A stretch of 25,386 bases of DNA from JACJXF01 sp964349045 (lineage in GTDB: Bacteria; Bacteroidota; Bacteroidia; Bacteroidales; GCA-2748055). Position 1 is the first letter of the stretch. Each line of letters begins with the position of its first letter. The stretch covers positions 1-25,386 of the forward strand of contig CAYGFI010000057.1 of the NCBI GenBank assembly GCA_964349045.1. The letters run 5' to 3'. The notes below the pieces were generated by a model. That model did not search any database, had not been told where the DNA came from, and was given only the letters and a program-made list of their open reading frames with translations. The translations under genes and the position numbers were made by a program. Of this stretch, positions 23,357-25,386 are shown in pieces.

Positions 23357-24223
23357 ATGAAAATGCAATTAAAAAATTTATTTACATTATCAGCTGCAAC
23401 GCTACTGGTAATTACAATGAACTCCTGCACCAAAACTGCAGTTGAGAAGAACATCGGACTGCAACTCTACTCTGTTCGTGATGATATGAATACCAATCCC
23501 GAAACTACTGTTATGGAAGTCGGGAAAATGGGATATAAATTTGTGGAAGCTGCCGGTTACAATGATGGTAAATTCTACGGAATGAGTCCTGCTGATTTTA
23601 AAGCCCTTGTTGAAAAAAGCGGGATGAAGTTTCTTGGTTCCCATACCGGACGCGGACTTCCCGACTCTGCCAATTGGGAAACCACTATGAACTGGTGGGA
23701 CAATGCAATTGCAGCTCACAAAGAAGCAGGTGTAAAATGGATCGTGCAACCCTCGATGGGCAGTGAAGCTTATGCAAGTATTGACGCCCTTAAAAAGTAT
23801 TGCGATTATTTTAATGCAGTTGGAGAAAAATGCAATGCAGCCGGTATTCGCTTTGGTTATCATAACCACGATAAGGAATTTACCCAGGTTGACGGTATTA
23901 CCCTTTACGATTTCATGCTTGAAAATACGGACCCCGCTAAAGTAATGTTCCAGCTCGATTTATACTGGATCACTGTTGGAGGTGGCGACCCTATAGTTTA
24001 TTTCGATAAATACCCCGGTCGTTTTGAACTTTATCATGTTAAAGATGAGAAAGAACTGGGCGGAGATGAATCAATGATGAATTTTGAACCTTTCTTTACC
24101 GCTGCTGATAAAGCCGGAATGAAAAACTACATTATTGAAGTTGAACGTTATACCTTCGAACCCCTGGAGAGTGTAAGGAAAAGTATCGAGTTTCTGAAGA
24201 GTTGTGAGTTTGTTACCAATTAA
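23357..24223 (+). CDS. Sugar phosphate isomerase/epimerase-like TIM-barrel lipoprotein
   Basis: The 288-residue protein has a lipoprotein signal with Cys24 (MNSC). The rest is a xylose-isomerase-like TIM barrel (AP endonuclease 2 fold): NIGLQLYSVRDDM at the first strand, GYKFVEAAGY, YHNHDKEF, MFQLDLYWI, LYHVKDEK and IIEVERY. His in YHNHD, Asp/Glu in FQLDLYW and His in YHVKD provide typical metal ligands. Being exported, it acts in the periplasm or on the surface, as do many Bacteroidota relatives labelled sugar phosphate isomerase/epimerase. The true substrate is unlikely to be a sugar phosphate; a keto-sugar or glycoside intermediate is possible. It converges on the ThuA-like gene. Confidence 0.88.
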   Translation: MKMQLKNLFTLSAATLLVITMNSCTKTAVEKNIGLQLYSVRDDMNTNPETTVMEVGKMGYKFVEAAGYNDGKFYGMSPADFKALVEKSGMKFLGSHTGRGLPDSANWETTMNWWDNAIAAHKEAGVKWIVQPSMGSEAYASIDALKKYCDYFNAVGEKCNAAGIRFGYHNHDKEFTQVDGITLYDFMLENTDPAKVMFQLDLYWITVGGGDPIVYFDKYPGRFELYHVKDEKELGGDESMMNFEPFFTAADKAGMKNYIIEVERYTFEPLESVRKSIEFLKSCEFVTN

Positions 24224-24239
24224 TAAGGTACATAATTTA

Positions 24240-24330
24240 GAATTTAGAAGGTAGAATTTAGAATTCTTTTAAATAGCTGAAGAATGTCCAAAGCCAATTA
24301 AACGAATTCTAAATTCTACCTTCTGAATTC
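24240..24330. repeat. 27-bp inverted repeat between convergent genes
   Basis: Bases 24240-24266 are complementary to 24304-24330 with one mismatch, leaving a 37-nt loop. Placed between convergent genes, it could act as a two-way transcription barrier. The arm sequence is built from the TAGAATTT/AAATTCTA words that also form the adjoining tandem repeat. Confidence 0.85.
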
Positions 24331-24466
24331 AACATTCAACATTCAACATTCAATATTCTCCCTTCTAAATTCTCCCTTCTAAATTCTCCTTTCTAAATTC
24401 TACCTTCTAAATTCTACCTTCTAAATTCTACCTTCTAAATTCTCCCTACTCCCTACTCCCTTCACC
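24324..24466. repeat. Mixed 7-nt and 14-nt tandem repeats
   Basis: A run of ATTCAAC-like 7-nt units (about 24325-24356) passes into TTCTAAAT-TCTACC units with an exact 14-nt period: TTCTAAAT starts at 24363, 24377, 24391, 24405, 24419 and 24433. The tract ends in CTCCCTA units of 7 nt that run into the 3' end of the ThuA-like gene. Confidence 0.9.
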
Positions 24467-25204
24467 CCTATCAACCAGATAATGCATTGAATTCCTGATG
24501 AGCTCCTTATAATTCTCATTAACATAAGCCAGTTTATCATGTCCCCCCATAAGGTAAACAACTTTCGAATTGTTGTATTGATTTGTCCATCCAAACAACT
24601 CTGCACAGTCGGGGTGACTTGTTTTTAACAGGGGAGAAACTCCTTCAAAAATCCTGATATTGCTGTATCCCTCATCGTGTATCATAAAATCTTTCATTCC
24701 TTTAGTTACCGGATGGCTGGTATCCTGGATGTTTACCAGAAGGTCTATGTCATGCCTGTACCGACCGTCATTTATACTATCGGGAGGTTCGGATTTAGGA
24801 TAAAGCCCGCCCCGTATCTTTGAAAAATCACTCCATCCCAGGTAGGAAACCAACGAATGGTGAAGGAAAAGTAAACCTGTTCCCTGGACTGTCAGATCCA
24901 GGTAGGCTTCTTTTTCCTTGTCGCTTATGGTTTGCCAGTAGTCATAAAAAACAAGGGCATCATATTTTTTAGCATTTCCACCGCCTATAAATTGGTTAGC
25001 CGTTGGCTGGGAAAGCGTATCAATCTCAAATTCCGTAAATGATTCAAAAAGTTCAAAAAATTCAGTAGTATCATAGCTATGACCACCGGTAATGAGTAGT
25101 ACATGAGGTTTCGGTTTTATACCCTTTCCACAGGATAACATCAGGCTGATAATAATTATCAGCCCAAATACATTCAGGATTCGATTTTTTGAAATATCTT
25201 GCAT
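24446..25204 (-). CDS. ThuA-like domain lipoprotein
   Basis: The 252-residue protein has a lipoprotein signal ending at Cys25 (LMLSC). The ThuA (trehalose-utilisation, class I glutamine-amidotransferase-like) fold begins with HVLLITGGHSYDTTEFFELFE and continues with YDALVFYDYW, GTGLLFLHHSL, GWSDFSKIRGGLY, HPVTKGMKDFMIHDEGY and VVYLMGGHDK. Proteins of this type occur near exported sugar-modifying enzymes; the activity is not well defined. The C-terminal residues GEGSRE and the stop codon are encoded by the CTCCCTA repeat tract, so the natural end may have been altered by the repeat. It converges with the isomerase-like lipoprotein gene, and both exported proteins may act on related substrates. 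Confidence 0.88.
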   Translation of the reverse strand: MQDISKNRILNVFGLIIIISLMLSCGKGIKPKPHVLLITGGHSYDTTEFFELFESFTEFEIDTLSQPTANQFIGGGNAKKYDALVFYDYWQTISDKEKEAYLDLTVQGTGLLFLHHSLVSYLGWSDFSKIRGGLYPKSEPPDSINDGRYRHDIDLLVNIQDTSHPVTKGMKDFMIHDEGYSNIRIFEGVSPLLKTSHPDCAELFGWTNQYNNSKVVYLMGGHDKLAYVNENYKELIRNSMHYLVDRGEGSRE

Positions 25205-25331
25205 AATCTTAAAGTTGAATTAATTCTGGAAAATTATTGCAGTGAATGTAAAAAATAAATTCATACCGGTCAAGCGGTAAGAATTTTATAATTCGTTAAA
25301 TATTTGAAAAAGAAGGCAATATTACCAAACT

Positions 25332-25386
25332 AACCTCAACCTCAACCTCAACCTCAACCTCAACCTCAACCTCAACCTCAACCTCA
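25332..25386. repeat. Hexanucleotide tandem repeat AACCTC reaching the window edge
   Basis: Nine perfect copies of AACCTC and one extra base fill 25332-25386. The tract is cut off by the end of the window, so its length is unknown. The 127 bp between it and the ThuA-like start are AT-rich, with a small TACCG/CGGTA inverted repeat near 25265. Confidence 0.95.

Noticed and set aside
25332..25386. Telomere-like repeat marking a linear replicon end
   Set aside because: The genes and promoters are bacterial, other short tandem repeats are scattered through the window, and the tract is simply cut by the window edge.

Overview
The window looks like a piece of a Bacteroidota genome, probably a Bacteroidales/Marinilabiliales-type carbohydrate degrader, perhaps a metagenome assembly since it contains a run of 100 Ns. 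Four signs support this: many lipoproteins with a Cys shortly after a hydrophobic N-terminus, a Por-type (type IX secretion) sorting domain at the end of a large GH5 enzyme, AT-rich intergenic DNA with few Shine-Dalgarno sites, and promoter -7 elements of the TAnnTTTG type (clearest before the tRNA-Ser and the XRE gene).

Layout. 1-1.7 kb: a leftward NapC/NrfH-like tetraheme cytochrome fused to an FGE/SUMF1-like domain. 1.9-4.9 kb: a tight rightward operon of a URO-D superfamily protein, an SDR D-mannonate oxidoreductase (uxuB type) and mannonate dehydratase (uxuA), the lower glucuronate/mannonate branch. 5.0-5.9 kb: tRNA-Ser(GCT), its terminator, and an array of about 163-bp repeats holding the N gap. 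5.9-7.1 kb: an AAA_14/DUF4143 ATPase. 7.2-13.6 kb: three secreted glycoside hydrolases, a GH29 fucosidase lipoprotein, a GH30 lipoprotein and a GH5-CBM6-CBM6 enzyme with a T9SS tail. 13.8-14.2 kb: an MNT nucleotidyltransferase with a HEPN remnant. 14.5-16.0 kb: a cupin protein and a ureide-permease/GRP-like transporter. 16.0-19.0 kb: an M48 metalloprotease lipoprotein and an ABC-2 exporter pair, all leftward. 19.3-21.5 kb: a BsuBI/PstI-type restriction-modification locus (XRE controller, N6-adenine methyltransferase, internally deleted endonuclease). 21.7-25.2 kb: a beta-CASP metallo-beta-lactamase-fold nuclease, a TIM-barrel sugar isomerase/epimerase lipoprotein and a convergent ThuA-like lipoprotein.

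How it fits together. Most of the window is sugar catabolism: outer enzymes release sugars, a transporter may import products, and UxuB/UxuA process mannonate. No SusC/SusD pair is present, so this is not a canonical polysaccharide-utilisation locus. The most striking theme is that two toxin-like modules have lost the toxic half and kept the protective half: HEPN truncated next to an intact MNT antitoxin, and the restriction endonuclease internally deleted next to an intact methyltransferase. A second theme is the number of unrelated short-unit tandem repeats (6, 7, 8 and 14 nt) and inverted repeats in the gaps between genes. I found no wholly new multi-gene system. The best candidates for something less described are the cytochrome-FGE fusion, the repeat array beside tRNA-Ser and the paired palindromes at the controller promoter.
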